Counted from the stretch's first letter, positions 34,865 through 44,081 are shown. The stretch: DNA of 64,000 bases from an uncultured Candidatus Saccharibacteria bacterium (GCA_938036785.1 CALHWE010000014.1:51188-115187), one strand, 5' to 3'. Program-made: numbers and translations. The notes: a model not told the origin generated them from the letters alone.

Positions 34865-35521
34865 CTAGTCTTCTACTGGGGGCGAATGCTCTGCACGCCA
34901 AGCCGCAATGTTGCCGTGGTGACCACTGAGCAATACCTCTGGTACCGCCATCCCCTGCCATACCTCTGGGCGTGTATATTGCGGAAACTCCAGTGTCTGG
35001 CCATCACTAAAGCTCTCGATCGCTGCGCTCATCTCGCCACCAAGGACACCAGGGATCAGTCGCACAATCGAGTCGATAATCGTCATCGCGGGCAGCTCAC
35101 CACCAGTCAGGACATAGTCACCCACTCGGAGTGCTTGGTCAACCACCTGCATAATTCGCTCGTCGTACCCCTCGTAGCGCCCACAGATGAAGATGTAACC
35201 ATGGTCGGTTTGGCTATACTGCTGCGCAAGCGCCTGATTCCACCGTTGGCCTCGCGGCGTCATGATGAGCACTTTGGCAGTCGGGTCGCGCTCTTTGGCA
35301 TAGCGCACTGCTTCCCAGAGCGGCTCAACACGTAATAGCATGCCATCGCCACCGCCATACGGCGTATCGTCGACCGTTCGGCGAGGACCGAGCCCAAATT
35401 GGCGCAGATCAATCGTCGTCAGCTCCGCTAAGCCTCGTTGCTGCGCCTTCCACAGCATCGAAGCCTCAAACACGCCGGAAAACATCTCCGGAAACAGGCT
35501 AATCACTTGGAATTTTTTCAT
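34865..35521 (-). CDS. trmD: tRNA (guanine-37-N1)-methyltransferase
   Basis: It methylates G37 next to the anticodon and prevents +1 frameshifting. The 218-residue length is slightly short for the family. The SAM-binding trefoil knot is visible as CGRYEGYDER and DYVLTGGELPA, with YTRPEVW near the C terminus. TGCTACACT ends seven bases before the ATG. In many bacteria it sits in rpsP-rimM-trmD-rplS; here rpsP is 1.3 kb away behind other genes, and rimM and rplS are absent. Confidence 0.95.
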   Translation of the reverse strand: MKKFQVISLFPEMFSGVFEASMLWKAQQRGLAELTTIDLRQFGLGPRRTVDDTPYGGGDGMLLRVEPLWEAVRYAKERDPTAKVLIMTPRGQRWNQALAQQYSQTDHGYIFICGRYEGYDERIMQVVDQALRVGDYVLTGGELPAMTIIDSIVRLIPGVLGGEMSAAIESFSDGQTLEFPQYTRPEVWQGMAVPEVLLSGHHGNIAAWRAEHSPPVED

Positions 35522-35621
35522 CTCTTCTAGTGTAGCAAATTACCGCAGCAGCGTCTAACAGATACTGCGAGGGGTTCAGGTCTTTACGCTTATGTTTTTT
35601 ATTTGTTATACTGGTTATGCT

Positions 35622-35948
35622 ATGGATTTTGGATCGGAGACAGATACCACTACCGCGCAGCGCCTCGAACTATCGAGCAGGCGTACGACCATCACGCCGC
35701 TCAACGAGAATATTACACTCGAGCAGTTCGACGGTGAGGCAGCGGTGTCTCGACACCTTGTGGAGCCGGCGATTGCCAATATCTCGATTGATACCGAAGC
35801 TACCCGCCACGATCCGCGCCATACTCACGGCTACAACCCACCAAGGTACCAACCCCATTATGGTTTACTGATTGTGATCATCGGCGTTTTACTCTTACTT
35901 ATTGCCGGTATTGCTGGCCTGACGAATATTTTGAGCCGGTTGCGGTAG
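35622..35948 (+). CDS. Small C-terminally anchored membrane protein
   Basis: 108 residues: a polar N-terminal region with many Thr, Glu and His, and one hydrophobic helix at about 81-104 close to the C terminus, giving a tail-anchored layout. No family recognised. I start at the ATG at 35622 because TGTTATACT (hexamer 35607-35612) ends nine bases before it. A frame extending upstream would begin before that promoter. Confidence 0.65.
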   Translation: MDFGSETDTTTAQRLELSSRRTTITPLNENITLEQFDGEAAVSRHLVEPAIANISIDTEATRHDPRHTHGYNPPRYQPHYGLLIVIIGVLLLLIAGIAGLTNILSRLR

Positions 35949-36076
35949 TATATGAGAGCCTTTTGGCGTCACTCGCTCACTCACTACGTCATCCGGATGG
36001 CATATAAAATTTGTTGTTATATAAGCTCATACCGCTACCACTTTAGCCTCTGCTACGCTATACGTTCACCCAACAA

Positions 36077-36100
36077 AAAAACTGCCTCCACAGCAGTTTT
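36077..36100 (-). terminator. Terminator downstream of KH-protein gene
   Basis: AAAACTGC/GCAGTTTT stem with a T7 run on the minus strand. Confidence 0.8.
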
Positions 36101-36186
36101 CTTGCACAAATAAGGCTCTCAAACCTTGTTGGTTTGCTCGCAAAGAGCGTTTATTTTTCTCGCAGTTCGTTTCTGAACTGATCGTA
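36077..36186 (-). ncRNA. Candidate small RNA 3' of the KH-protein gene
   Basis: A TATAAT box (36186-36181 on the minus strand) overlaps the stop of the KH gene. The next 100 bases contain three hairpins: GTTC/GAAC; a longer one closed by AAATAA/TTATTT and GCTCT/AGAGC with AAACC/GGTTT inside; and a final terminator AAAACTGC/GCAGTTTT followed by T residues. It may be an independent RNA or simply a structured 3' end of the KH transcript. Confidence 0.35.
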
Positions 36187-36567
36187 TTATATATCAAGGT
36201 CGTCGAGTTCTGCAAGCTCTTGGCGAGACTTTTTTGCAAAATCTGATTCGCTCTCATCATCGTTATCCACTGTATCAGTGGTTAAGTTATCCACAGACTG
36301 GGATGCTGTGGTGTGTGGCTCATCATTGTTCACCACCTTAAGGTTGTAGCGAGCACTGTTCTTCGTGCCAAGCGCGCGCAGCAAGGTGCGCAAACTCTGC
36401 GCCGTACTGCCCCGTCGGCCAATCACACGGCCGAGATCCTCCGGATTGACGGTGAGTGTCAGTAGCACACCCTTCTCGTCGATCACTCGATCGACCACCA
36501 CGTCGTCTGGATGTTCCACCAGCGACTTTACGACATATTCGACAAACTGTTGATCAATTGTCGCCAT
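36187..36567 (-). CDS. KH-domain RNA-binding protein (KhpA-like) with acidic tail
   Basis: The first 80 residues match the single-KH protein KhpA/YlqC, including FVEYVVKSLVEHPDDV and the RNA-binding loop GRVIGRRG. About 45 extra residues at the C terminus are Asp/Glu/Ser-rich and probably disordered, which is unusual for KhpA. The partner of such proteins is the Jag/KhpB protein, not seen here. AAGGAGGG lies upstream of the ATG. The rpsP neighbour agrees with the common rpsP-khpA order. Confidence 0.9.
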   Translation of the reverse strand: MATIDQQFVEYVVKSLVEHPDDVVVDRVIDEKGVLLTLTVNPEDLGRVIGRRGSTAQSLRTLLRALGTKNSARYNLKVVNNDEPHTTASQSVDNLTTDTVDNDDESESDFAKKSRQELAELDDLDI

Positions 36568-36740
36568 AGCTTTCTTCTTTCCCTCCTTATGCTGTCATTC
36601 AGATTTATTGTGATTGTGCTTTCATTGTAGCATACCGGCTGGATTCTACCAAAATACGACGCATGACTAGGGTGCTGAGTCATCTAATCCTTCTACTAGT
36701 CTTATCCTGGATCACGCGCAAAATATTACTGATGATCACA

Positions 36741-36769
36741 AAACTGCTCCACGATACGTGGAGCAGTTG
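36741..36769 (-). terminator. Terminator after rpsP
   Basis: AACTGCTCCACG and CGTGGAGCAGTT form a 12-bp stem, followed on the minus strand by TTTTG. It separates rpsP from the KH gene. Confidence 0.85.
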
Positions 36770-36795
36770 GTGTACTTGTAGTAAGAGAATCCGCT

Positions 36796-37131
36796 CTAGG
36801 CTTCTGCTTCTTCCTGAGGTTGGTGCTTACGCAGCTTCTCTGGGTTGCGAACTGCCTTGTGCTTGTCGCCAGCAGGCTGCTTAACCCACTTTGGCAGCGA
36901 TACACCGGCAGCAGCCAGCAGTTTGACTACTCGTGGTGTCGGCTGGGCACCATTATCAAGATACTTTTGGGCAAGCTCGGTATTGATATGAGCCTCTTTG
37001 GTGTGCGGGTTGTAGTTGCCAACATAGGCCACTACACGGCCGCTTGATGGGTGGCGCTGAGCCTCTTGTACGGCGAGCCGGTACACTGGGTAGGCTTTGC
37101 GGCCAAGACGTTGCAAACGAATTGCGAGCAT
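36796..37131 (-). CDS. rpsP: 30S ribosomal protein bS16
   Basis: 111 residues starting MLAIRLQRLGRKAYPVYRLAV, the conserved bS16 N terminus, followed by YNPHTKEAHI. The last 30 residues are a Lys/Glu-rich extension longer than in E. coli. It binds 16S rRNA in the body of the 30S subunit. Confidence 0.97.
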   Translation of the reverse strand: MLAIRLQRLGRKAYPVYRLAVQEAQRHPSSGRVVAYVGNYNPHTKEAHINTELAQKYLDNGAQPTPRVVKLLAAAGVSLPKWVKQPAGDKHKAVRNPEKLRKHQPQEEAEA

Positions 37132-37230
37132 AAATAAAACTTCCTTTTCTTGACTTATATTTGCGTTAGTTCGTTCTGTACAAGTCTACACTGTTTGGCT
37201 GGCGATGTCAATTTGTTGCTTGTCTGTAGG

Positions 37231-37989
37231 TCAAAACTTGTCTGAGCTCTTGGCTGACTCTTCTGTCTTCTCTGTTTGAGTCTCTTGCTGCTGGTAGGCT
37301 GCCAGAGCAGCGCGAGCGGCCTTTTGCTGGGCGGTCTGCTTGCTCGGGCCAGTGCCGCGGCCCATCAGCCGATCATTGACAAAAACACCAAGCGTGAAGG
37401 TTTTGTCGTGGTCGGGGCCATCCTCTGCCAAGACACGGTACACTGGCGTAGCACTGTCGATTCGTTGGCTCACTTCTTGTAAATGGCTCTTGGGATCACG
37501 CCACGAGCCATCGGCCAGGATGGCATCAAGCTTGCTAATAGTATGCTTGGCAATAAACTCAGCTGCCGCCTCGTAGCCTCGCTCTAGATAAATCGAGCCA
37601 ATCACCGCTTCATATGCATTGGCCAGAATCTGGCGGTGCGCCCGCTTGCTGCCATGCTTCTCACCTCGGCTCATCCGGATGAGCGAGCCATAGCCGAGCG
37701 CTTCGCCCGAGTCGGCATTACTCTCAGTATTGACCAGCGCGGCGCGCCAGCTCGTCAGGATGCCCTCTGGCTCGGCATAGTGTTGGTAGAGATAGTCAGT
37801 TACCGCAAGCTCTAGCACGGCATCGCCCAAGAACTCGAGGCGCTCGTTGTGCTCAGTAACAGATTTTTTATGTTCATTGACATAGCTGCGGTGGGTGAGT
37901 GCAGTGACTAAGAGCTGAATATCGTGATATTCAAACCCGAGCTCTTGCTGTGCCCACGCTTGATACGGGCCAGTTGGCATGCCAGACAT
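37231..37989 (-). CDS. rnc: Ribonuclease III
   Basis: Double-strand-specific RNase processing rRNA and mRNA. The catalytic signature NERLEFLGD is at 48-56, with a second acidic cluster NAYEAVIGSIYL. A double-stranded-RNA-binding domain (about 165-235) ends GRGTGPSKQTAQQKAARAAL. The last 18 residues are a polar tail. AAAGGAG precedes the ATG at 37989. It follows the nudix gene by 23 bases in the rpmF-nusB-nudix-rnc cluster. Confidence 0.96.
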   Translation of the reverse strand: MSGMPTGPYQAWAQQELGFEYHDIQLLVTALTHRSYVNEHKKSVTEHNERLEFLGDAVLELAVTDYLYQHYAEPEGILTSWRAALVNTESNADSGEALGYGSLIRMSRGEKHGSKRAHRQILANAYEAVIGSIYLERGYEAAAEFIAKHTISKLDAILADGSWRDPKSHLQEVSQRIDSATPVYRVLAEDGPDHDKTFTLGVFVNDRLMGRGTGPSKQTAQQKAARAALAAYQQQETQTEKTEESAKSSDKF

Positions 37990-38012
37990 AGTAACTCCTT
38001 TCGTTTCTGTCG

Positions 38013-38522
38013 TTATAGATGCTCCTCTCGGATGCGTTTCTTAGCTTTGAGCATCAGCTTGGCAATATCTTCGTACTCGATGAGGTCAAGCGCCTTACTA
38101 AAGGGAAACCACTTAATACCATTCATCCATTCTTCTTTTTGAATCTCATTGCCGCTGGTGCGGACGCGAGCGAGGTAGATCTGTGTCGTCATCAGGACAA
38201 GCTTTTCCATTCGGCGGTAGCGAAAGTGAATCTTGCCCAGCCAGCCCAGCATATCAAGGTCGTGCAGCCCAGCTTCTTCGCCGATCTCACGGCGAGCTGT
38301 CTGCACTGCAGTTTCCCCTTTCTCGATATGCCCTTTGGGGATCGTCCAGCGATCCTTAGCATCCTGAATCAGGAGGATTTCAAGTTTGTTGTCGCTATTG
38401 TAGCGGAATACAATGCCGCCAGCCGTCGGTTCACGAACAATTTCCTGAATAGACGGCTTGCGACGGCCAAAATATTTTTTAAACCGATTGAAGTGTCGGT
38501 CAAAGTGTGACGGTGTTGGCAT
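38013..38522 (-). CDS. Nudix hydrolase
   Basis: 169 residues with a complete Nudix box, G-x5-E-x7-R-E-x2-E-E-x-G (GHIEKGE...RREIGEEAG), embedded in a typical fold with TAGGIVFRYN before it. The start is the ATG at 38522, which overlaps the nusB 3' end by 23 bases. The longer frame upstream lies inside nusB and is not coding. Members hydrolyse nucleoside diphosphates linked to another moiety; the N-terminal basic region and position next to rnc could suggest an RNA-related substrate, which is inference. Confidence 0.92.
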   Translation of the reverse strand: MPTPSHFDRHFNRFKKYFGRRKPSIQEIVREPTAGGIVFRYNSDNKLEILLIQDAKDRWTIPKGHIEKGETAVQTARREIGEEAGLHDLDMLGWLGKIHFRYRRMEKLVLMTTQIYLARVRTSGNEIQKEEWMNGIKWFPFSKALDLIEYEDIAKLMLKAKKRIREEHL

Positions 38523-38964
38523 CGTCTGGTGTCTCCCCAGGCAAGTTGCGATAGGCGGTGCCGAGCACACCGTTGATAAACTTGCTTGAATTATCCGAAC
38601 CAAACGCTTTAGCAAGCTCCACTGCTTCGTTGATCGCCACCTTGGGTGGAACAGTTGCGCGGCAGTGCAGCAACTCGTAGAGACCAAGTCGCAAGATATT
38701 GCGGTCGACACGAGCAATCTGATCAAGCGGCCACTCTGGCGCAATTGGTTGTAAGTGAGCGTCAAGCGCGGCCTGCGTCTCGATCACCCCAGCAACGAGC
38801 GTATCGACAAAGGCTCGATCGCCAATGATCGACTCATAACGCTCAAGATTGCGCGCCAGAATCTCTCGTGGCACGGCCTGCGGATCATTCGCCTGCTGGC
38901 GGAATTCATATTCGTACAATGTTTGGAGTGCAACTATACGCCCAAGATGACGGTTCGAAGCCAT
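38500..38964 (-). CDS. nusB: Transcription antitermination protein NusB
   Basis: NusB with S10 binds boxA RNA for rRNA antitermination. The 154 residues show the all-helical NusB pattern: RHLGRIVALQTLYEYEF at the N terminus and the C-terminal VAINEAVELAKAFGSDNSSKFINGVLG region. It lies 47 bases after rpmF. Confidence 0.94.
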   Translation of the reverse strand: MASNRHLGRIVALQTLYEYEFRQQANDPQAVPREILARNLERYESIIGDRAFVDTLVAGVIETQAALDAHLQPIAPEWPLDQIARVDRNILRLGLYELLHCRATVPPKVAINEAVELAKAFGSDNSSKFINGVLGTAYRNLPGETPDDANTVTL

Positions 38965-39011
38965 TTGGTTGGTTCTTTCTTTTGTTAAAATTCTTTGCTA
39001 TCGACGAAAAG

Positions 39012-39164
39012 CTAGCGAGCCGCCTTGGCAGCGCCAGTCTCGCGCTTGGTTGTCTTGACCTTAACTGGTGAGGTCTTATTAACCATGCGAGCTAGCTTGA
39101 GGCGTAGGTGGCTGCGGCGCAGGCCGGTTTTGCGTGGGCTACTCTGTTTTTTTGGTTGAGCCAT
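39012..39164 (-). CDS. rpmF: 50S ribosomal protein bL32
   Basis: A 50-residue basic protein starting MAQPKKQSSPRKTGLRRSHL, the bL32 N-terminal pattern (usually MAVPKRK). It lacks the four zinc-binding cysteines, so it is a C-minus form. AAGGAG lies upstream of the ATG, and a GCGTATAAT promoter is further up at about 39208-39216. It appears to be the first gene of the rpmF-nusB-nudix-rnc cluster. Confidence 0.88.
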   Translation of the reverse strand: MAQPKKQSSPRKTGLRRSHLRLKLARMVNKTSPVKVKTTKRETGAAKAAR

Positions 39165-39352
39165 AGTAAAAATCTCCTTCTCTTTAGGCTGACGTAAAAC
39201 TTGTAGCTATTATACGCTAAAAGCGCAAAATTCTCTAGTGTTTGCGCTGTTTTGTATAGAAAAATATATTTGCGGCCAATTGCCAAGCGAGCTATTACGC
39301 TCTCCTACCCCATCCAGAACACGCTCGCTACGACGTCTAGATCATAGCTTTG

Positions 39353-39374
39353 ATATGACAGATATATGTCATAT
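39353..39374. promoter_or_regulatory. Palindromic operator-like site
   Basis: ATATGACA and TGTCATAT are perfect 8-base arms around GATATA, about 45 bases before the start of the hypothetical gene at 39420. It has the form of a dimeric repressor site; the protein is unknown. Confidence 0.45.
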
Positions 39375-39419
39375 ATTGTATGATATGGTACATACTATTA
39401 GTCTCAGCAAGGAGTACCT

Positions 39420-39899
39420 ATGGCAATAAAAATAGATGGAGATATTAATCAATATATCAAACTGATCGGACGAAGCGACGAAAGTATCGAGAAGGACGTT
39501 CAACATATCATTAATATCTCAGGTGACACCCCTGTCATTGATGAAATCGATAAAGATTTAATTGGCTTTGACTCTACAGAATCCTACTGCTCATTGTATA
39601 ACTCTGGAACAGAGTTTCACTGGAAAGATGGAGTACTTAAAGCAGTCACCTTGTACACTCAACAATATTCAGAATACAAACCGTATGCCACTCCACTGTT
39701 TACAGACTTCTCGAACACTGCAACGCGTGATGAGATTATTCGCCATCTTGGGACTCCCGCTAATGAAGCAGATCAAAACACAACGTGGGTGCGCTCAGCT
39801 TGGATCCAATATGACGAGCAAGGCGGTAATTGGGTGCACTTCGAATTTGATAGCGATATGCATTTGAAGATGGTGACAATCTGTGTGCCCATTCATTAG
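39420..39899 (+). CDS. Hypothetical immunity-like protein
   Basis: 159 residues, acidic, soluble, no signal peptide. The N-terminal part is unremarkable. The C-terminal half has TATRDEIIRHLGTPANEA then SAWIQYDEQGGNWVHFEFDSD, the pattern 'helix-LGxP, then WxxYD...xHFEFD' found in several immunity proteins of polymorphic toxin systems. I cannot assign a family. AAGGAG lies upstream of the ATG, and an 8+8 palindrome sits in the promoter. It is lower in G+C than its neighbours, which together with isolation suggests transfer. Confidence 0.6.
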   Translation: MAIKIDGDINQYIKLIGRSDESIEKDVQHIINISGDTPVIDEIDKDLIGFDSTESYCSLYNSGTEFHWKDGVLKAVTLYTQQYSEYKPYATPLFTDFSNTATRDEIIRHLGTPANEADQNTTWVRSAWIQYDEQGGNWVHFEFDSDMHLKMVTICVPIH

Positions 39900-40003
39900 A
39901 TCAATCATCTTTTTGCCCTTTAACCCATTCAAGCGATTACGTTGCCTATTTCGTAGGTTTATCAACATCCACTGAACACGCTGAGACCGTGGTCACACAA
40001 CCT

Positions 40004-40037
40004 AAAACAGGGTGCTCTATGAGATGCCCCTGTTTTT
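40004..40037. terminator. Terminator between immunity-like gene and leuS
   Basis: AAAACAGGG pairs with CCCTGTTTT in the gap between the two convergent genes. Confidence 0.8.
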
Positions 40038-40065
40038 ACGGCAAGATTAGTGAAGGTGACTATTT

Positions 40066-42531
40066 CTAGACAACGATACTGACAAGCTTGCGCTTGACAT
40101 AAATAACCTTCTTAGGCGGCCCAGTGAGGTATTTTGCGACGCGGTCGTCTGCTAAGGCCCGGGCGGTGATATCGGCTTCGCTAGCATCTGGCGCGGTGGT
40201 GAGCTTAGCGCGAACTTTGCCATTGACTTGCACAACGATGGTCATCGTATCGCGGACGATCTTTGCTTCGTCCCACTCTGGCCAGGCGGCAAAATCGAGC
40301 TGGTCGCCATAGCCAAGCTGCTGCCATAGCTCAGCAGCCATGTGCGGCGCAAAGGGCTGCACCAGCTGGATCAGCGTCTTGAGCGCTGGCTGCCACTGCT
40401 CAGTAAAGCCAGTTGTCTTGAGCTTGTAGAGGTCATTGACGCACTCCATGAGCCCAGCAATGGCCGTGTTGAAGCTCAGGCGGTAGATATCACTTGTGAC
40501 CTTTTTCGTTGTGGCGTGGATGATCGACTCAAGCTGTGCGATATCGACCTGCCCAGGCGCTCCACTCTGCTGCTGCCAATCATCAAACTCTTGCACCAAT
40601 GTCCAGAGGCGATTCAAGAAGCGATAGACGCCAGCAATTCCTCGACTACTCCAGCTCGAGTTCTCGTCGATCGGTCCGAGGAAGAGCTCAAAGGTACGCA
40701 GCGCATCCGCCCCATACCCCGCATCGATCACCTCCAGCGGGTCGACAACATTGCCAAGGCTTTTGCTCATCTTGCGGCCATCCTCGGCCTGAATGAGGCC
40801 ATGGTAGACGAGCTTCCGCACTGGTTCGGCAAAGCTCGTGAGACCAAGATCGCGGAAGACGTGCATCCAGAAGCGCACATAGAGTAAGTGAGCCGTCGCA
40901 TGGTCACCACCAACATACATATCAAGCGGTGCCCAGTGGTTGGCCAGCGCTGGGTCCCAGGCTTGTATAGCATTGTGTGGATCGGTGTAGCGTAGAAGAT
41001 ACCAGCTACTGCAGGCATAGCCATCCATCGTGTCGGTTTCGCGCTGAGCTGGGCCGCCACAGGTCGGGCAGGTCGTCGCCACCCATTCTTCTTGGGCAGC
41101 AAGGACAGATTTGCCATCACCACGCGGCTGGAAGTCTTGCACTGTTGGCAAGACAACGGGTAGATCTGCCGCTGGCACTGGCACAGCACCATGCTCGGGG
41201 CAGTAGATGATCGGGATGGGTGCGCCCCAGTAGCGTTGGCGGCTGATCAACCAGTCGCGCATCTTGTAAGTTACTTTGGCGTGGCCACGACCTTCCTGTT
41301 CAAGCCAGGCCACGATCTGCTCACGAGCATCTTCGCTGCGCATACCATCAAATGCGCCAGAATTAACGAGCACACCTTCGCCATGGTAGCACTGGTCAGT
41401 GTCTGGGTCGTCGTCGGGCCGCTCAATGACGGTGACGATGGGCAGCTCGTATTTCTCGGCAAAGGCGGCATCGCGCTCATCATGAGCCGGGACAGCCATC
41501 ACTGCACCAGTGCCATAGCCACCAAGGACATAATCGGCCACCCAGATGGGTATTCGCTCGCCCGTCGCTGGATTTATGGCATAACTTCCAGTAAAGACTC
41601 CCGTCTTATCCTTCGTGTCATTAGTGCGCTCAATCTCCGATTTTTTGACTGCCTCGGCAATATAGGCCAAGACTGTCTCTTGGGCATCACCACGCGCGAG
41701 CTGCTGCGCTAGCGGATGTTCGGGCGCAAGCACCAAGAAGGTCGCACCAAAGAGCGTATCGGGGCGCGTCGAAAAGACGGCAATATCGGCGGACGCGTCA
41801 CTCTCTGTAGCTGCTGCAGGCTTATCAAGGGCAAAGCGAATCTCTGCTCCCTCGCTGCGGCCAATCCAGTTGGTCTGAGCTTGCTTAATCTTGTCTGGCC
41901 AGTCGAGCGCAGGGATGTCGGCCAGGAGCTGGTCGGCATACTCAGTAATCTTGAAGAACCATTGCTTCATTGGCTTCTTCACCACCACTTCTTCACAGCG
42001 CCAGCACCGGCCATTGATCACCTGCTCATTTGCCAGCACGGTCTTATCCTTGGGACACCACCACTGGAGTGAGTCCTTTTGGTATGCCAAGCCTCGCTCA
42101 AAGAGCTGCGTAAAGATCCACTGCGTCCAGCGATAATACTCTGGGTCGCTCGTGTTGATCTCGCGGCTCCAATCGATACTCGCGCCAACGCGGCGGAGCT
42201 GAGTAGTAAAGTTAGCAATATTGGTCGCGGTCGTCTCTTGCGGCGTTTTGCCCGTCTTGATGGCGTAATTCTCTGCAGGGAGACCAAAGCTATCCCAGCC
42301 CATCGGGTAGAGCACCTCGTGACCAAGGCTGCGCCGGAAGCGCGCCACTGCATCGACAATAGAATGCTCCATAAAGTGCCCTGCGTGCATCCCTGCTCCA
42401 CTTGGGTACGGGAACATGCCGGTCACATAATACTTTGGTTTGGGAGAGGCGTCATTCGCCCGGTAGCGCTGGTCTTCTGCCCAGTGCTGTTGCCATTTTG
42501 GCTCGATTTCTGCAGGATTGTATCGTTTCAT
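40066..42531 (-). CDS. leuS: Leucyl-tRNA synthetase
   Basis: Class I synthetase charging tRNA(Leu), 821 residues. The HIGH-type motif is HAGH at 49-52, within PYPSGAGMHAGHF, and KMSKSLGN is near residue 580. Zinc-type CPTCG and the editing domain (about 225-420) with TGVFTGSYAINPATGE are intact. I choose the ATG at 42531: TGGTAGAAT ends right at the ATG nine bases upstream, which could not be within the transcript. No Shine-Dalgarno is present. Confidence 0.96.
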   Translation of the reverse strand: MKRYNPAEIEPKWQQHWAEDQRYRANDASPKPKYYVTGMFPYPSGAGMHAGHFMEHSIVDAVARFRRSLGHEVLYPMGWDSFGLPAENYAIKTGKTPQETTATNIANFTTQLRRVGASIDWSREINTSDPEYYRWTQWIFTQLFERGLAYQKDSLQWWCPKDKTVLANEQVINGRCWRCEEVVVKKPMKQWFFKITEYADQLLADIPALDWPDKIKQAQTNWIGRSEGAEIRFALDKPAAATESDASADIAVFSTRPDTLFGATFLVLAPEHPLAQQLARGDAQETVLAYIAEAVKKSEIERTNDTKDKTGVFTGSYAINPATGERIPIWVADYVLGGYGTGAVMAVPAHDERDAAFAEKYELPIVTVIERPDDDPDTDQCYHGEGVLVNSGAFDGMRSEDAREQIVAWLEQEGRGHAKVTYKMRDWLISRQRYWGAPIPIIYCPEHGAVPVPAADLPVVLPTVQDFQPRGDGKSVLAAQEEWVATTCPTCGGPAQRETDTMDGYACSSWYLLRYTDPHNAIQAWDPALANHWAPLDMYVGGDHATAHLLYVRFWMHVFRDLGLTSFAEPVRKLVYHGLIQAEDGRKMSKSLGNVVDPLEVIDAGYGADALRTFELFLGPIDENSSWSSRGIAGVYRFLNRLWTLVQEFDDWQQQSGAPGQVDIAQLESIIHATTKKVTSDIYRLSFNTAIAGLMECVNDLYKLKTTGFTEQWQPALKTLIQLVQPFAPHMAAELWQQLGYGDQLDFAAWPEWDEAKIVRDTMTIVVQVNGKVRAKLTTAPDASEADITARALADDRVAKYLTGPPKKVIYVKRKLVSIVV

Positions 42532-42569
42532 GTCTTTCATATTCTACCATAGTGGGCGAGGACAAAGAT

Positions 42570-42599
42570 AACCCCGCTTCTTTTCTCGAAAGCGGGGTT
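42570..42599 (-). terminator. Terminator upstream of leuS
   Basis: AACCCCGCTT pairs with AAGCGGGGTT. It lies downstream of the surface-protein gene. Confidence 0.85.
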
Positions 42600-42621
42600 G
42601 GATTCATGTGCGGCGTTCTGC

Positions 42622-44016
42622 TTACGCTTCGCCAGTAGCTGTTGATGACGTATCGCTGTCGTTATCTTTGCTGCTGCCACTGCCCTGCATGAGCTCACTA
42701 TACGGGATGCTGTCGCTTGGCTTGCGCAAGTCAACCTTTGTATCGTTGACGTTGATCGTCACTGGCTGCTGAGACGACTGGCTAGTTGGCTTCATGACGA
42801 TGCGCTTCACATCGTGCGAGAACGGCGACACCCAGAGTTCAAGATCCGTCTGGCTCAAGTCTGGCCCTGAGATAGCAGAACGCCGCTCGGTCTTGATGGT
42901 CCGGCCATTTTGGCGTGTCGTCACACGGGTTGATGTTGCATCACTGCAGCGGCGAAGCAGTTCCCCAACACGGGTGTTGCCAAGGTCGCGGCTCAGCGAA
43001 CGAGCTTCGTGGCTCGACGGGCTCGCTACCGTGACCTTGTAGCCCACTGCACCGTTATCGAGCGCTGGCTTATTGAGTTTCTCTACTGTAAAGACATCAC
43101 CGTGCTTGCGAAGTACTGCAGCGATCTCATTGCGAGCCTTAGTGTCGTACATAGCATTAATTGCGTCCGTACATTGCTGAGTCGTCGTACGATTTGGGCT
43201 CATTTTGCGTATATCATCTTGCGTCATCTTGACCCATTTGCCATCGATTTTTTCGATGATAGGCAGTGCTTGCTTGGTATACTGCTCGCGCATCTTACTC
43301 CGCGCAGTATCTTTCTCCTCATCGGTCATGCTCGAGCTGCTATAACGCTTCATCGACTGGTCGATCATGGTATCAATATATTTTTCATATACTTTCTTGA
43401 TGCCATTGACGCGGAAGTAGGTTGCTTCGCGATCCGCATAGATCTCGGCCTTGACAGTAATCTGGCCAACCTGCGGGAGGTCCATCGTTACCTCACCGTT
43501 ACCACCAGCAACTTGGTTAGCATATTGCAGATTCACTCTGTAGGTAACCTTCGATGGGCCTGACGTGCTAGTGCTACTTGGTATAACATCACCGCCCATA
43601 CTATACGACGCTTGCCGTGCGCTCACTAGATTCGCCACGCCGTCTGTGACTACCTTGTGTGGGTTCTGATACCAGAAGAAGTACAATAGCACACCAGCAA
43701 TAAGTGCTAGCAGAGCTACACCACCACCAACGAGGCCAAGGATAAGCCCAAGATGGGACTTCTTGGCTGGCTGAGCACGCAAAGCTCCTGGAGCCATGTG
43801 TGGTTGATATTGAGGCTGGGGCTGAGCTGGCTGCATGGCCGGAGCAGCGGGCTGCTCTGGCATCGGTTGAGTAGCCGGCTCGGCTACTGGAGCTGGCTCT
43901 GCAGCTGGGGTTGCTGGCTCATTAGCCTTGGCCGGAGTTTGTACTGGCTCGTTTTTTGGCGACGTCTTACGCATTGTACTGCGCTTAGTTGCTTTTGGCT
44001 TTTTTTCTGTTGGCAT
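42622..44016 (-). CDS. Large membrane-anchored surface protein, unknown
   Basis: 464 residues. Residues 1-85 are Lys-rich and then Pro/Ala/Gln-rich, probably cytoplasmic and disordered. One membrane helix lies at about 88-114. The outer domain of about 330 residues has a lipoprotein-like mixed composition, with two cysteines (QQCTDA and RRCSD) that could form a disulfide, and a Ser/Asp-rich C-terminal tail. No family recognised. The outer part resembles LolA/LppX-like beta-rich folds only in general character. GGAGAA lies upstream of the ATG. Confidence 0.75.
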   Translation of the reverse strand: MPTEKKPKATKRSTMRKTSPKNEPVQTPAKANEPATPAAEPAPVAEPATQPMPEQPAAPAMQPAQPQPQYQPHMAPGALRAQPAKKSHLGLILGLVGGGVALLALIAGVLLYFFWYQNPHKVVTDGVANLVSARQASYSMGGDVIPSSTSTSGPSKVTYRVNLQYANQVAGGNGEVTMDLPQVGQITVKAEIYADREATYFRVNGIKKVYEKYIDTMIDQSMKRYSSSSMTDEEKDTARSKMREQYTKQALPIIEKIDGKWVKMTQDDIRKMSPNRTTTQQCTDAINAMYDTKARNEIAAVLRKHGDVFTVEKLNKPALDNGAVGYKVTVASPSSHEARSLSRDLGNTRVGELLRRCSDATSTRVTTRQNGRTIKTERRSAISGPDLSQTDLELWVSPFSHDVKRIVMKPTSQSSQQPVTINVNDTKVDLRKPSDSIPYSELMQGSGSSKDNDSDTSSTATGEA

Positions 44017-44081
44017 AGATAGTTCTCCGCTTAATACACTAGTCTCACACGTAAGAATATACCATAAATCGCGTATTAACG

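Noticed and set aside
38523..38765. Long N-terminal extension of the nudix protein
   Set aside because: It lies within nusB in another frame and is unlike any nudix domain.
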